Source: Candidatus Coprousia avicola
Lineage (GTDB): Bacteria; Actinomycetota; Coriobacteriia; Coriobacteriales; Coriobacteriaceae
DNA length: 47,434 bases
Assembly: GCA_018715125.1 (NCBI GenBank)
Contig: DVMF01000064.1
Location: 1-47,434 of the forward strand
Direction of reading: 5' to 3'
A program made the translations under genes and the position numbers. Under the pieces are notes generated by a model. The model was given only the letters and a program-made list of their open reading frames with translations. It searched no databases and was not told the DNA's origin. Below are positions 32,459 through 44,342 of this stretch, piece by piece; position 1 is the stretch's first letter; each line of letters begins with the position of its first letter.

Positions 32459-33868
32459 TCAGCGCTCTGCCAGGGGTACGTAGGTCACGTCGTCCAGAAC
32501 GGCGTTGTACGCCGGGCGGATGATGCGGTGCGCGCCGTAGAGCTCCTCCATGCGGTGCGCGGCCCAACCGGCCATGCGCGCAACGGCGAAGAGCGGGGTG
32601 AAGAGAATCTCCGGCACGCCGAGGATGCTGTAGATGAAGCCCGTGTAGAGGTCGATGTTGGCGCAGATGGGCTTCGTCATGCCGCGCACGTCGCGCATGA
32701 CGCCCGGCGCGATGCGCTCGATACGCTCTATCAGGGCAAACTCCTCGCCCAGCCCCTTCTTGTCGGCGAGCGAGCGGGCGTAGCGCTTGCAGATCTGGGC
32801 GCGGGGGTCGGAGATGGTGTAGATGGCGTGGCCCATGCCGTAGATGAGGCCGGAGTGGTCGAAGGCGTCGCCCGTGAGGATCTTCGCCAGATAGGCGGCG
32901 ACCTCCTCGTCATCGTCCCAATGGGCGACGTGCTCGCGGATGTCGGCGTGCATCTGCGTCACCTTGGCGTTGGCGCCGCCGTGGCGCGGCCCCTTGAGCG
33001 AGCCGATGGCCGCGGCGTAGGCCGAGTAGGCGTCCGTGGCGGACGAGGAGAGCACGCGGCAGGTGAACGTGGAGTTGTTGCCGCCGCCGTGCTCGGCGTG
33101 GAGCATGAGCATGACGTCGAGGAGCATGGCTTCCTCGTGCGTGTAGTCGTCCCCGCCGCGGAGCACCTGCAAGATGGCCTCGGCCATCGATGCCGAGGCG
33201 TTGGGCTCGGGCACCTGCACGCGCACGCCGCTCGACTCCGCCTCGTGCGTGATGTGGGCGATGGCGGCGATGCGCGGGAGACGCGCGAGGAGCGAGAGCG
33301 CCACGTCCACCTCGTGCGGGGCGGTGATGTCGTCCGGCGTCTCGTCAAAGGCGTACAGCATGAGGACGGCGCGCTGCAGCACGTTCATGATGCTGTTGGA
33401 TTTGGTGGCGAGCGGGAACTCGGAGATGTACTCCTCTTCCAGAAGGCGCAGGCTCCCGATGCGCGCGCCGATGCTCTCGAGCTCGTCGGCGCGCGGGAGG
33501 GCGCCCGCGAGCAGCAGGTAGGCGAGCTCCTCGTACCCAAAGCGGTCCTCGGCCTGGGCATGGTCGATGATCTCGGCGATGTCGTAGCCGCGGATGGTGA
33601 GCTTGCCCTCGTCCGGGATGAACTTCCCGTCCTCCTTGCGGTAGCCGTGCACGTCGGAGATGCGCGTGAGGCCCGCGACCACGCCCGAGCCGTCCGCGTT
33701 GCGGAGCCCGCGCTTGACGTCGTGCTCCCGGTAGAGGTCCTCGGGGTAGGGGGCCATCGAGGCGCCGGCGTACAGGCGCGTGGAGGCGGTTGAGAGGCGC
33801 CGCGACTTGGCGAAGTTCTGCATATGGCGCTGGGTTGGAGCGATATGGTCGTAATATTGGTCGATCAC
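32459..33868 (-). CDS. gltA: Citrate synthase
   Basis: Condenses acetyl-CoA and oxaloacetate. The 469-residue product shows DVMLMLHAEHGGGNNSTFTCR with a catalytic histidine, then GSLKGPRHGGANAKV, and MGHAIYTISDPRAQICKRYA, with the second histidine and the conserved aspartate region nearby. The GTG at 33868 is chosen because CGGAGG lies a few bases upstream and it yields the likely N-terminus IDQYYDHIAPTQRHM; the long open frame upstream is not used. The N-terminal extension (about 60 residues before the core) makes it somewhat longer than E. coli GltA. In an anaerobe with an incomplete cycle it would serve glutamate synthesis. A 2-methylcitrate synthase role cannot be excluded. Confidence 0.9.
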   Translation of the reverse strand: MIDQYYDHIAPTQRHMQNFAKSRRLSTASTRLYAGASMAPYPEDLYREHDVKRGLRNADGSGVVAGLTRISDVHGYRKEDGKFIPDEGKLTIRGYDIAEIIDHAQAEDRFGYEELAYLLLAGALPRADELESIGARIGSLRLLEEEYISEFPLATKSNSIMNVLQRAVLMLYAFDETPDDITAPHEVDVALSLLARLPRIAAIAHITHEAESSGVRVQVPEPNASASMAEAILQVLRGGDDYTHEEAMLLDVMLMLHAEHGGGNNSTFTCRVLSSSATDAYSAYAAAIGSLKGPRHGGANAKVTQMHADIREHVAHWDDDEEVAAYLAKILTGDAFDHSGLIYGMGHAIYTISDPRAQICKRYARSLADKKGLGEEFALIERIERIAPGVMRDVRGMTKPICANIDLYTGFIYSILGVPEILFTPLFAVARMAGWAAHRMEELYGAHRIIRPAYNAVLDDVTYVPLAER

Positions 33869-33981
33869 GGTGCCTCCGTTCCGATTGGTCGCGGGAGTCC
33901 TTGGGGACGATGCGGTTGTCACGGGGTCGTCGCGCCGCCTCTGCCCGGTGTCTTTGGCGTCGGCGCGGCGGCAGGGTACCG

Positions 33982-34269
33982 TTACAGGCGGTACATGAAG
34001 TTGAACACGTCCTCGCGCTGCATCTGCACGCTCACGCCGATCTCGTCGCCCGCGGCGGTGAGCTCCTGCTGCAGCCCGGTGAAGTCGAGGGTGCAGGCGC
34101 TCGTATCGGCGAGCATCGTCATGGTGAAGATGTTCTCGATGACGCTTTGGGTGATGTCGCGGATGTCGACGTTGGTCTCGCCCAACACGCGCGTGATGGC
34201 GGCGAGGATGCCGGGGCGGTTCTTGCCGATGACGGTGATGACGACGCGGGTGGGGGAGAGCTCGGCCAT
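33982..34269 (-). CDS. ACT-domain protein (UPF0237 type)
   Basis: A 95-residue protein that is one ACT domain plus a short tail: TRVVITVIGKNRPGILAAITRVLGETNVDIRDITQSVI. Such proteins are thought to bind amino acids and regulate. They usually sit beside a PFL-like gene (DUF711), but here none is next to it; the next gene on the strand is citrate synthase, 113 bp downstream. The ATG at 34269 has AAAGGACCG upstream. The role here is unknown. Confidence 0.88.
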   Translation of the reverse strand: MAELSPTRVVITVIGKNRPGILAAITRVLGETNVDIRDITQSVIENIFTMTMLADTSACTLDFTGLQQELTAAGDEIGVSVQMQREDVFNFMYRL

Positions 34270-34594
34270 GAGCGGTCCTTTCTGGGACGCGCGCCCGCGG
34301 GCGCGGGCGCTTTATTGCGATGCAGTCTACCCATTGTACCGGTTCCCCACGCGCGGTGCGCTCCGTCACCATCAAGTGCCCACGGAGCTTACGCGAAATC
34401 GCAGCCTGCCGATCACGCGTCCATGCGCCCGTTCATCGAGGAGAGGGGCTCTGGAGGGCGATGCGAGCGTGCCGCTCAGCCGGCGTTTCGCCACCCGCCG
34501 ACTGCGCGGCGCGTTCGTCGCAGCGCTCCGAGGGGGATTGCATATCTGCGGCGTACCTGCGGTATGGGGAGCGTGAGGGGAGAGGGGAGCCAAT
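34270..34594. other. Intergenic region without a supported gene
   Basis: The 325 bases between two divergent genes hold a GC-rich dyad near 34290-34310 and a TACAAT-like box on the minus strand (about 34334-34339) that could serve the ACT gene. I see no open frame with a credible ribosome-binding site and family-like sequence. Confidence 0.5.
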
Positions 34595-35041
34595 ATGAGC
34601 GGGAATGCTTTGACGTCATTGCTCAAGCGGTCGTGGGCTGCCCTGGACGATCCGTCGCGCCGGGCGCTTAAGCGTGCGGTGATCTATCAGCTTGTATTTG
34701 GGCTCGTGTTGTTCGTGCTGTACGTCGTTGCCGTACCGTGGCTCGAGCACGCCGACATTTCCCTCCTTGTCACGGCGCTGGTTGCGCTCTTGGTATGTTG
34801 CGCGGTGGGCCTCGTGCTCGTGATGCACGCGTACCGTCCCATCCGGGACTGCTATCTCGCCCGCGAACGGGCAAAGCGCCCGGACGATGACGGTATCGGG
34901 TGGCGCGGCGCCGACGGCCTGATTCTCTACTGGGCGACTTCCGGCTCTTCGGGACGGCGCCTGGGGCGCACCGCCCACGCCGTGAACCTTTTGTGGTGCG
35001 CGGTGCTCGGCGCTGCCGGCAGATGGGGTGTGCTATCCTAG
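34595..35041 (+). CDS. Small membrane protein of unknown function
   Basis: A 148-residue protein with two membrane helices (about 29-49, [21 protein letters not shown], and 55-77, [20 protein letters not shown]). A C-terminal cytoplasmic or external part ends in [23 protein letters not shown] precedes the ATG. The gene ends 83 bp before rpmE, and its 3' end runs up to the rpmE leader hairpins. No family is recognised. Confidence 0.65.
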   Translation: MSGNALTSLLKRSWAALDDPSRRALKRAVIYQLVFGLVLFVLYVVAVPWLEHADISLLVTALVALLVCCAVGLVLVMHAYRPIRDCYLARERAKRPDDDGIGWRGADGLILYWATSGSSGRRLGRTAHAVNLLWCAVLGAAGRWGVLS

Positions 35042-35055
35042 GCAAGTTGTGTTTT

Positions 35056-35106
35056 GCCTTGGTCGGAAACCAAGGCGCCTTGATCGCTCTGGTCGGAAAC
35101 CAGAGC
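35056..35106 (+). promoter_or_regulatory. Tandem-hairpin leader of rpmE
   Basis: Two hairpins with the same loop, TCGGAAA, occur 30 bases apart: GCCTTGG/CCAAGGC at 35056-35076 and GCTCTGG/CCAGAGC at 35086-35106. Stem bases differ but pairing is kept, which supports an RNA structure. The second ends 17 bases before the rpmE ATG. L31 leader motifs have been described in several bacterial groups, including, as I recall, one for Coriobacteria; autoregulation by L31 is likely. Confidence 0.75.
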
Positions 35107-35123
35107 ACGAAGGGAGTCCCTGC

Positions 35124-35552
35124 ATGAAGCCCAACATTCATCCTGAGTACATGGAGTGCACGGTGCGCTGCTCCTGCGGCAACACCTTTGTGACCCGTGC
35201 GACCGTGCCCGAGATCCGCGTCGAGCTCTGCAACGAGTGCCACCCGTTCTACACGGGCCAGCAGAAGTTCGTCGACACCGGTGGACGCGTGCAGCGCTTC
35301 GCCGACAAGTTCGGTGGCGCCGCCCAGGCCGCCCTCGAGCGCGAGGCCGCCAAGAAGGCCGAGCGCCAGAAGGCCGCCGAGGAGGCCGCTGCCAAGAAGG
35401 CCGCCGAGCGCGAGGCCAAGGCCGCCGAGAAGGCCAAGCGTGCCGCCGAGTTCGAGAAGAAGGCTGCTGCCGAGGCCGCCAAGAAGGCAGCCGAGGCTCC
35501 TGCGGAGGAGGCCGCCGAGGCCCCTGCCGAGACTGAGGCCGCTGCCGAGTAG
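35124..35552 (+). CDS. rpmE: 50S ribosomal protein L31 with long charged tail
   Basis: Residues 1 to about 68 are L31: [21 protein letters not shown], with zinc-ligand candidates C16, C18, C36 and C39 ([10 protein letters not shown]), the zinc-containing form. The next 74 residues are almost only Ala, Lys, Glu and Arg, likely one long helix ending in [10 protein letters not shown]. Normal L31 is about 70 residues, so the tail doubles the protein. AAGGGAG precedes the ATG at 35124. The leader hairpins suggest feedback control. A terminator follows at 35576. Confidence 0.94.
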   Translation: MKPNIHPEYMECTVRCSCGNTFVTRATVPEIRVELCNECHPFYTGQQKFVDTGGRVQRFADKFGGAAQAALEREAAKKAERQKAAEEAAAKKAAEREAKAAEKAKRAAEFEKKAAAEAAKKAAEAPAEEAAEAPAETEAAAE

Positions 35553-35575
35553 CATCTCGCTCGTAGCATGTGCCG

Positions 35576-35613
35576 AAGGGCCCTGTCGCCGTGTGGTGGC
35601 AGGGCCCTTTTGC
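35576..35613 (+). terminator. Terminator after rpmE
   Basis: AAGGGCCCTG pairs with CAGGGCCCTT, extended by TCGCC/GGTGG with wobble pairs, followed by TTTTGC. It separates rpmE from secA. Confidence 0.85.
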
Positions 35614-35721
35614 TTGGCGGGGCAGCGCGCTCACACGGCGCCATAAGCTGCACCCGGGCCAAGGAATGGCCGGTCACGCACGCCGTTTTGGGCGGTGGCA
35701 GCGCCGGCGTGCGTGGTTTAT

Positions 35722-35748
35722 CCGTGCGCACACGTAACCTGCGCACGG
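35722..35748. other. Dyad upstream of secA
   Basis: CCGTGCGCA and TGCGCACGG form a perfect 9-bp inverted repeat with a 9-base spacer, about 90 bases before the secA start. It could be an operator or a leader hairpin. No T run follows, so a terminator is unlikely. Confidence 0.4.
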
Positions 35749-35839
35749 CGCGGCGGCGAAAGGGATAGAGTAAACCCGTGTGAATCTGACCGCCGGTGCG
35801 TGGTGCCCGCCGCCGGCGTCTTCGTGAAAAGGACCGCCC

Positions 35840-38749
<2,910 letters not shown>

Positions 38750-38755
38750 GCGCGC

Positions 38756-39895
38756 ATGGCAGATACCACCGAGAAGACCGTCGTGACCCCCGAGGAGCTC
38801 GATGCCCTGGCGGTGCGTCTCGACGAGGTAGAGCAGTACCTGCATCTGGACGAGAAGCGCGGCCGGGTGGCCGAGCTCGAGCGCGAGAGCGCCGCACCCG
38901 GGTTTTGGGATGACGGCGACCGCGCCCGCGCGCTCATGGCCGAGCTATCGGCGGCGCGCGACGACGTTCAGTCCGTGGAGAACGCGCGCACCGCGCTCGA
39001 CGACGCGCGCACCGCGCTGGAGTTCGCCGCAGAGACCGAGGGTGCGGAGGCCGACGAGTTCGCAACGGAGGCTACCGCCTCCGCCCGCGCCCTCGAGCGC
39101 GCCGTCGATGAGCTGGAGCTCTCGAGTTGGTTTACCGGCGAGTTTGACCACGGCGACGCGATTCTCACCATCAAGCCCGGTCAGGGCGGCCTTGAGGCGC
39201 AGGACTGGACGTTCATGCTCTTCAAGATGTACATGAAGTACTGCGCGCGCCGCGGATGGAAGGTCACCGTCAACGACTGCCCCGCGGCCGAGGTCATCGG
39301 TATCGACCGGGCGACCATTACCGTCGAGGGTAAGGACGCTTTCGGCATGCTTCGCGCCGAGGCGGGAGTGCACCGTCTGGTGCGCATCTCGCCCACCGAT
39401 GCCAAGAAGCGCCGCCAGACGACGTTCGCCGGCGTGGAGGTCATCCCCGTGTTGCCGGACGACATCGATATCGAGATCGCCCCTGACGACATCCGCGTGG
39501 ACGTGTACCATGCGAGCGGTCCCGGCGGCCAGGGCGTCAACACCACGGACTCCGCGGTGCGCGTGACGCACCTGCCCACGGGCATCGTGGTTACGTGTCA
39601 GAACGAGCGCAGCCAGATTCAGAACAAGGCCGCCTGCATGCAGATCTTGAAGGCGCGTTTGTATGAGCTGGAGCTCGAGAAGCGCGCCGAGCAGCTGGAC
39701 GAGATTCGCGGCCCCAAGACCGAGATCGGCTTTGGCAACCAGATTCGCAGCTACGTGCTCTATCCCTACCAGATGGTGAAGGACCTGCGCACGGGCGTGG
39801 AGACGGGCAACGTCGACGCGGTGCTTGAGGAGGGCGATCTCGACCCGTTCATCATCGGTTATCACCGTTGGGTCACCGGTAACGCGGACGCGTAG
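38756..39895 (+). CDS. prfB: Peptide chain release factor 2, SPT variant
   Basis: RF2 reads UGA and UAA stops. The 379-residue product has the GGQ catalytic loop (G257-G258-Q259 in GPGGQGVNTTDSAVR), and the N-terminus aligns with RF2 (YLHLDEKRGRVAELERESAAPGFWDD). No in-frame UGA is found near codon 25, so the well-known programmed frameshift is absent, as in other actinobacteria. At the position where RF2 proteins carry S-P-F, used to read the stop codon, the sequence is S212-P213-T214 (LVRISPTDAKKRRQTTFA). secA is directly upstream. Confidence 0.94.
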   Translation: MADTTEKTVVTPEELDALAVRLDEVEQYLHLDEKRGRVAELERESAAPGFWDDGDRARALMAELSAARDDVQSVENARTALDDARTALEFAAETEGAEADEFATEATASARALERAVDELELSSWFTGEFDHGDAILTIKPGQGGLEAQDWTFMLFKMYMKYCARRGWKVTVNDCPAAEVIGIDRATITVEGKDAFGMLRAEAGVHRLVRISPTDAKKRRQTTFAGVEVIPVLPDDIDIEIAPDDIRVDVYHASGPGGQGVNTTDSAVRVTHLPTGIVVTCQNERSQIQNKAACMQILKARLYELELEKRAEQLDEIRGPKTEIGFGNQIRSYVLYPYQMVKDLRTGVETGNVDAVLEEGDLDPFIIGYHRWVTGNADA

Positions 39896-40093
39896 GCGAC
39901 GCAATAGGGTATTTGGGATAGTTCGCGCGAACTCAAGGCCCGGCATTGCGCGGGGGAGGGCTGCGGCCGTCCCGAGCGCCCGTGTTACAATACATGCGAT
40001 CAATTCATCGACCATGCGCCTGTTAAGGTTCGGCGTCGTGCGTGCGGTTCTCGGGGTGGGAGCCGCGTGCGGCGTGCGCAGAAGGGACGGGCC

Positions 40094-40981
40094 ATGGTAA
40101 CCCGGAGCATCAGCACCATCATCCGCTCGCAGTTCGTGCGCGATCTGCCGCTCGTCATCTTTGGCTGCGCCGTCGCCGCCCTCGCGACCGATATGTTCCT
40201 CATCCCCAACGGTCTCGCTGCGGGCGGGGTGACCGGCATCGCCACCATCATCAATGAGCTTGCGGCGCGTCAGGGCATCAATCTGCCCGTCGGCATGCAG
40301 ACCATCGTCATGAATGCGGCGATCATGCTTCTGGTGGTGCGTTCGGGCGGCGCGCTCTACGCCATCCAGACGGCAACGGGCTTTCTGCTCTTCGGCTTCT
40401 TCACCGACCTCTTTGCCCCCTTTGTGGTGCCGCTTGCCCATGCGGAGCTTCTGGTGCCCGCGCTCTGGGGTGGCATCATCATGGGTCTCGGCCTTGGCTT
40501 CTCGTTTCGCTGCGGCGTTTCGACGGGCGGCTCCGATACCGTTGCGCAGATCATCGCGCGTAAATTCTCGCTGCCGCTCGGCACCACGGTCATGGTGATC
40601 GACTGCCTGATCTGCGCGGCCTCCGCACCGGTGTTCTCGGTGGATAACGCGCTCGCGGCGGCGCTCTCCATGGTGGTTACGGGCATTGTGGTCGACCGCG
40701 TCATCGACGGCGGCAACACGCAGCGCGCGGCCTTCATCATCTCGGAGCGCTACGAGGACATCGCGCACGACGTGCTCCACGGGCTCGACCGCGGCGTGAC
40801 GCGCATCCAGGCGCGCGGCGAATGGACGGGGGAGGAGCGCCCCATGCTCTTCATCATCCTCGACAAGCGCGAGATCCAGCTGCTCAAAGCCGTCGTCGCC
40901 GAGCACGATAAGGATGCCATCATGGTCATTACCGACGTGAACGAGGCGCTGGGCGAGGGCTTTGGCGAGCTTGGTGCGTAA
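40094..40981 (+). CDS. YitT-family membrane protein (DUF161 and DUF2179)
   Basis: The 295-residue protein has about five to six helices, with the family pattern FLIPNGLAAGGVTGIATIINE and GFSFRCGVSTGGSDTVAQIIARK. A soluble C-terminal DUF2179 domain follows (about 215-295), with VTRIQARGEWTGEERPMLFIIL and IMVITDVNEALGEGF. Family members are thought to transport an unknown substrate; no activity is proven. The ATG at 40094 follows AGAAGGGA. The upstream 198 bp hold no gene. A hairpin follows at 40998. Confidence 0.88.
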   Translation: MVTRSISTIIRSQFVRDLPLVIFGCAVAALATDMFLIPNGLAAGGVTGIATIINELAARQGINLPVGMQTIVMNAAIMLLVVRSGGALYAIQTATGFLLFGFFTDLFAPFVVPLAHAELLVPALWGGIIMGLGLGFSFRCGVSTGGSDTVAQIIARKFSLPLGTTVMVIDCLICAASAPVFSVDNALAAALSMVVTGIVVDRVIDGGNTQRAAFIISERYEDIAHDVLHGLDRGVTRIQARGEWTGEERPMLFIILDKREIQLLKAVVAEHDKDAIMVITDVNEALGEGFGELGA

Positions 40982-40997
40982 GCATCGCAAGCGGCTC

Positions 40998-41042
40998 ATC
41001 GCCGCAGAGGCGATAGGTGGCGTCGCTGCGGCGATGTTGTTG
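40998..41042. terminator. Hairpin between the YitT gene and the convergent membrane gene
   Basis: ATCGCCGCAG (40998-41007) pairs perfectly with CTGCGGCGAT (41026-41035), then GTTGTTGTTT. It can end the YitT transcript. The U-tract is imperfect. The rest of 41043-41178 shows no gene. Confidence 0.5.
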
Positions 41043-41178
41043 TTTGGGCTGCCGTGCGTTAGGGATTTGTCCCCGGCGGCGTGCGGGGTATGTAGGTGGG
41101 GAAGACCGGGTCTGAACGCCCGATCCGCTTAGCGACTGCGTGACTGCCAGTCAATCTGCCCGTGCGGCCACCACGTTT

Positions 41179-41718
41179 CTAGCGCGCCCCCCAGTAGGCG
41201 TTTGCGAGTTCGTGGTAGAGGGGCGAGGCGTAGGGAAGGTCGAGCTTGCGGCAGACGAGCGGTCCCATGTCCTCGTAGATGACGGGGTCAGTGCTCAGTC
41301 CGATAACTGTCCCCACGTAGTGCTGCCCATCGTACTCAAAGTATCGGCTCTCGACCATGGGGTCGGAGGCAACGCTTAGTAACGTGATGAGTCCAAACGC
41401 GACAAACGCGGCTAGCCACATGATCCCGCGCCGTATCACTCGCCCCACGCTCGGGCGAGCACCATCGACCGATCGCCTCGTTACAACGATGGTACGTGCC
41501 AGCATGAGCGCGGCGATCCAGCCGGGCACGTAGATTGTTATGGTGCGGAAGAACATAGTTCCGCAGTAACCCGCAGTATCGATTGCGGCGTTGAGGCAAA
41601 GCCCGAGCACAAAGATGCCGCCAAACCCCAAGAGGACGGCAGGGAGACGTTCTTCGCTCAGGAACGGCATCGTTATCGCTGCAAAGGCAAGGCAGAGCAG
41701 AAAGGCGGGCCAAAGCAC
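41179..41718 (-). CDS. Four-helix membrane protein, unknown
   Basis: The 179-residue product has four hydrophobic helices in the first 120 residues (LWPAFLLCLAFAAITMPF, LLGFGGIFVLGLCLNAAI, then two more). A C-terminal soluble tail carries YFEYDGQHYVGTVIGLS and ends NAYWGAR. The GTG start at 41718 has AGGAGA upstream. It follows the DUF1906 gene by 10 bp, so the two are probably one transcript. No family is recognised; a role with the upstream hydrolase-like protein is inferred from position only. Confidence 0.6.
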   Translation of the reverse strand: MLWPAFLLCLAFAAITMPFLSEERLPAVLLGFGGIFVLGLCLNAAIDTAGYCGTMFFRTITIYVPGWIAALMLARTIVVTRRSVDGARPSVGRVIRRGIMWLAAFVAFGLITLLSVASDPMVESRYFEYDGQHYVGTVIGLSTDPVIYEDMGPLVCRKLDLPYASPLYHELANAYWGAR

Positions 41719-41728
41719 GGTGGGTCTC

Positions 41729-44188
41729 CTATTCCAGTTCGGTCAGCAGATAGTTTGCCAACGCCCGGCAGCAGGCGAGATGCATGGCATCGGGGCTAGG
41801 ACCTGCAAACTGGCTCAGCAATCCGCCGGGGACGCTCTCAAGGTTACCGTGCATTTTTTCATAGAGTCCGAGTGTAAGATCGTCGATTGAGCTCCCTATG
41901 TTCATATCCGAAAGCAGAGTCGAAAACCTATTGAGATACATTTCGGCATTTCCATAGTACAGCGCAAGGCTCGAGGAAATTGGATGTCTTGAATCCGCTT
42001 GATCGGATAAAGCCAGGCTAGCGATGCTGATTGCATCAGCGTCGGTGTACAGATCCGGGCAGTTGCATGCTGAGGCCCCTTGCACCGCCCCGATAACAGC
42101 GTTAGCGGCATTTTGGAACGCCCCCATATCAGATGGATCGTCAAGCGATGCATAAGCAGAGGCAAACCCTGTTGCTAGGTCGCCGCCCCATCCGGTCCAG
42201 AAATTGGGGACAGATCCTGTTGGGGCATAGCCCTCCACAACAGCCATGAGATGACAGTAGTCGACGCGGCCCTCGAGCGCGGGGTCTGTGAACAGAGGGC
42301 TTGTTTCACCAAGTATCGACTGGAAATAATCATGAAGGGAAGCATGATAGAGCTCCATGAACCCGATGAAATCTTGGTTGATGGGAGCAAGAAGTGAAAT
42401 TGCCCAAGCTATTGAACCGTATCGAGGCGCTCTCAGATAGTTGGTGGTACCGAGAGCGAGTTCGTTTTGTGTCGGTGTTCTTTGGTTTGCAGCCTGGAAG
42501 TATTCGACATAGCAGTTTTCAAGATCCTCAACATGAGGAATGGTGTCGACAATATGCAAAGCTTCGACGAGGCTATCTTTCTGGGGCTGCGCGTAGTAGG
42601 GGGTGTACCTTGACTGACCTGCGTCGCGCCCCTTTTCGATACCCTTGTCGACGCTAAACGACCCATCGCTTGCGCTTAGCGTATATTCAAGAATCTGATC
42701 GAATGCCCAGTTTTCGGGGAGTGAGTAACCGAGGTTTCCGCTGTAGCCCGTTGACATATCTGCGATAAAACTATTCGTCGCCAAGTCTCGCGCCATGATA
42801 ATGCCGCAGGTGTTTCGTGCACTATAGATACCGACAGCATAAGGTGAGCCATAGGATTTGAAGAAATTGTTTATGCCGCTAAAGTGTGGAACAACTTTGT
42901 TGTAGACCTCTCCTTCCATATAGTCGTAATCCACAGCAAAGTAGATGGTGGAGCCCATGGGTATGCCTGCGCTTAGGGCTGCCAGCATAGCCTTGCGTGC
43001 ATCAGAGAATCCTCTGCTATAGCTAAAGTAATCGGAAAGATCTTCGTGCGTTTGCCACCAATCAGTATCATCTTGGAAGATGCAGAAGTAGCGCATGCCT
43101 CCTGAGATGATTCGCTCCATTTCCTCGCGAGTTAAAAATTTATCGTGTCGAGACGCTCCAGAACCAGCCGATCCTGTAAGGTAGCGTCCTACGATGCTGT
43201 ATCCGTCATTGCGGAGGGCGGTGACCTTTTGGGTGCTGAGCTGAGTAGCGCAGTCGCAGGATGTGCCGTTGCGTTGCTGGTTTCCCGTACTTACAAGGAG
43301 CGACATCCATTCGTCGAGACCCAGAATATCTCTGACGGGAAGAGCGTAATCGCTTTGAAATGTATGGAGAGCATTAAGCATTTCATTGGTGAAGGTACCG
43401 CTGAACTGACCGGGAGTATATCGATTGATAGCCGAGCCTCGATACCGGTCGATCCCATTGCAATAGAGGGTGTACTGCGCAAGTTCGGTAAATCTGCTCA
43501 TTTGTGTACTTGAATAGGGCTTGTTGCCGTATCCATATTGCTGTGTGCCGGTGTTAAGATCCGGGCACCACGTTCGAGTTGTTGGGCCGAACGTGCCGTT
43601 AGCTGTTCCGACGGGTAACCCCTCTTCCGCCTGAAGGGCGTAGATGAAGGCCTTCGAGGTGGAGCGCCCCACCACTCCGTCGGCTGCACAGATATCCGTG
43701 TACTCGAGATAGAGATGATTGAGCGTGCGCTGGATGTAGCGAACGCGTGCATCGCCTCCCGCAATGAGCTTGTACTCATCAACGCCGCATGCTGCCTTCA
43801 TTTGTCTGCCGGCTGCGGCAGTCGAAGCTTGATTGCTGTCAAGCCCCGCGTCTCCTTGTATTTCGAGAAGGGCGTTTTGCGTTGCCAGACTAAAGTGCCC
43901 ACTACATGAACCAGAATCATAGCCTTTTCCCTGTAAAGCATACTGAAGAATTCGCACCCTATTATTCTCGTCACCGTGCGATAGGGGTGCCGCGTCGCAT
44001 TTCGCATAGGTTTGTTCACCGAAGATACCGGTTATGGTTGGGAGCCCAAGCTCAATTTGAAGCGCAGAAACGAGTGAAGAGGAAAAAGCACTTCCTGGTA
44101 TTCCATTTTCCTCAACAGGGATGTATCCAGCCCGATTTGCATAAGTTGTGTTGAGCCATTGCTGAGCTTCGAGAACGATATCTGACAT
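41729..44188 (-). CDS. Peptidoglycan-binding repeats plus DUF1906 glycoside-hydrolase-like domain
   Basis: An 819-residue protein in A+T-rich DNA. Residues 1 to about 285 hold several peptidoglycan-binding-like units (NRVRILQYALQGKGYDSG, DARVRYIQRTLNHLYLEYTD, GTFTNEMLNALHTFQSDY). From about 325 to 560 comes a DUF1906 domain (VTALRNDGYSIVGRYLTGS, IPMGSTIYFAVDYDYMEGEV, PYAVGIYSARNTCGIIMARD), related to the Rv2525c type and placed near glycoside hydrolase folds. A C-terminal region of about 250 residues is unrecognised. No signal peptide or anchor is visible, which is odd for a wall-binding protein. GGGAGA precedes the ATG. It is divergent from the Tat-exported gene. Confidence 0.75.
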   Translation of the reverse strand: MSDIVLEAQQWLNTTYANRAGYIPVEENGIPGSAFSSSLVSALQIELGLPTITGIFGEQTYAKCDAAPLSHGDENNRVRILQYALQGKGYDSGSCSGHFSLATQNALLEIQGDAGLDSNQASTAAAGRQMKAACGVDEYKLIAGGDARVRYIQRTLNHLYLEYTDICAADGVVGRSTSKAFIYALQAEEGLPVGTANGTFGPTTRTWCPDLNTGTQQYGYGNKPYSSTQMSRFTELAQYTLYCNGIDRYRGSAINRYTPGQFSGTFTNEMLNALHTFQSDYALPVRDILGLDEWMSLLVSTGNQQRNGTSCDCATQLSTQKVTALRNDGYSIVGRYLTGSAGSGASRHDKFLTREEMERIISGGMRYFCIFQDDTDWWQTHEDLSDYFSYSRGFSDARKAMLAALSAGIPMGSTIYFAVDYDYMEGEVYNKVVPHFSGINNFFKSYGSPYAVGIYSARNTCGIIMARDLATNSFIADMSTGYSGNLGYSLPENWAFDQILEYTLSASDGSFSVDKGIEKGRDAGQSRYTPYYAQPQKDSLVEALHIVDTIPHVEDLENCYVEYFQAANQRTPTQNELALGTTNYLRAPRYGSIAWAISLLAPINQDFIGFMELYHASLHDYFQSILGETSPLFTDPALEGRVDYCHLMAVVEGYAPTGSVPNFWTGWGGDLATGFASAYASLDDPSDMGAFQNAANAVIGAVQGASACNCPDLYTDADAISIASLALSDQADSRHPISSSLALYYGNAEMYLNRFSTLLSDMNIGSSIDDLTLGLYEKMHGNLESVPGGLLSQFAGPSPDAMHLACCRALANYLLTELE

Positions 44189-44342
44189 AGCAAGTCTCCC
44201 TATTTGCGGTGGAACAATACAAAATATTAAATACCCAATATATAACAAAGAACACATATAATAATATATACTTAAGTAGGAGCCCACATTAGCCCGGATT
44301 GAAGAAGTAGGCAATGGGTTTTGAGGCAAAAAGGGGGATGTG
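44189..44342. promoter_or_regulatory. A+T-rich divergent promoter region
   Basis: About 154 bases between two divergent genes, with TATATAACAAAG and TATAATAATATATAC stretches. TATAAT at about 44257-44262 could serve the rightward gene. Exact boxes cannot be set with confidence. Confidence 0.5.

Noticed and set aside
33869-34375. Extended citrate synthase N-terminus
   Set aside because: The extension overlaps the ACT gene on the same strand in another frame and is Arg/His-rich; the GTG at 33868 has a clear ribosome-binding site.
38756-38860. Programmed +1 frameshift in prfB
   Set aside because: The frame is open from the ATG through the usual site without a UGA codon.
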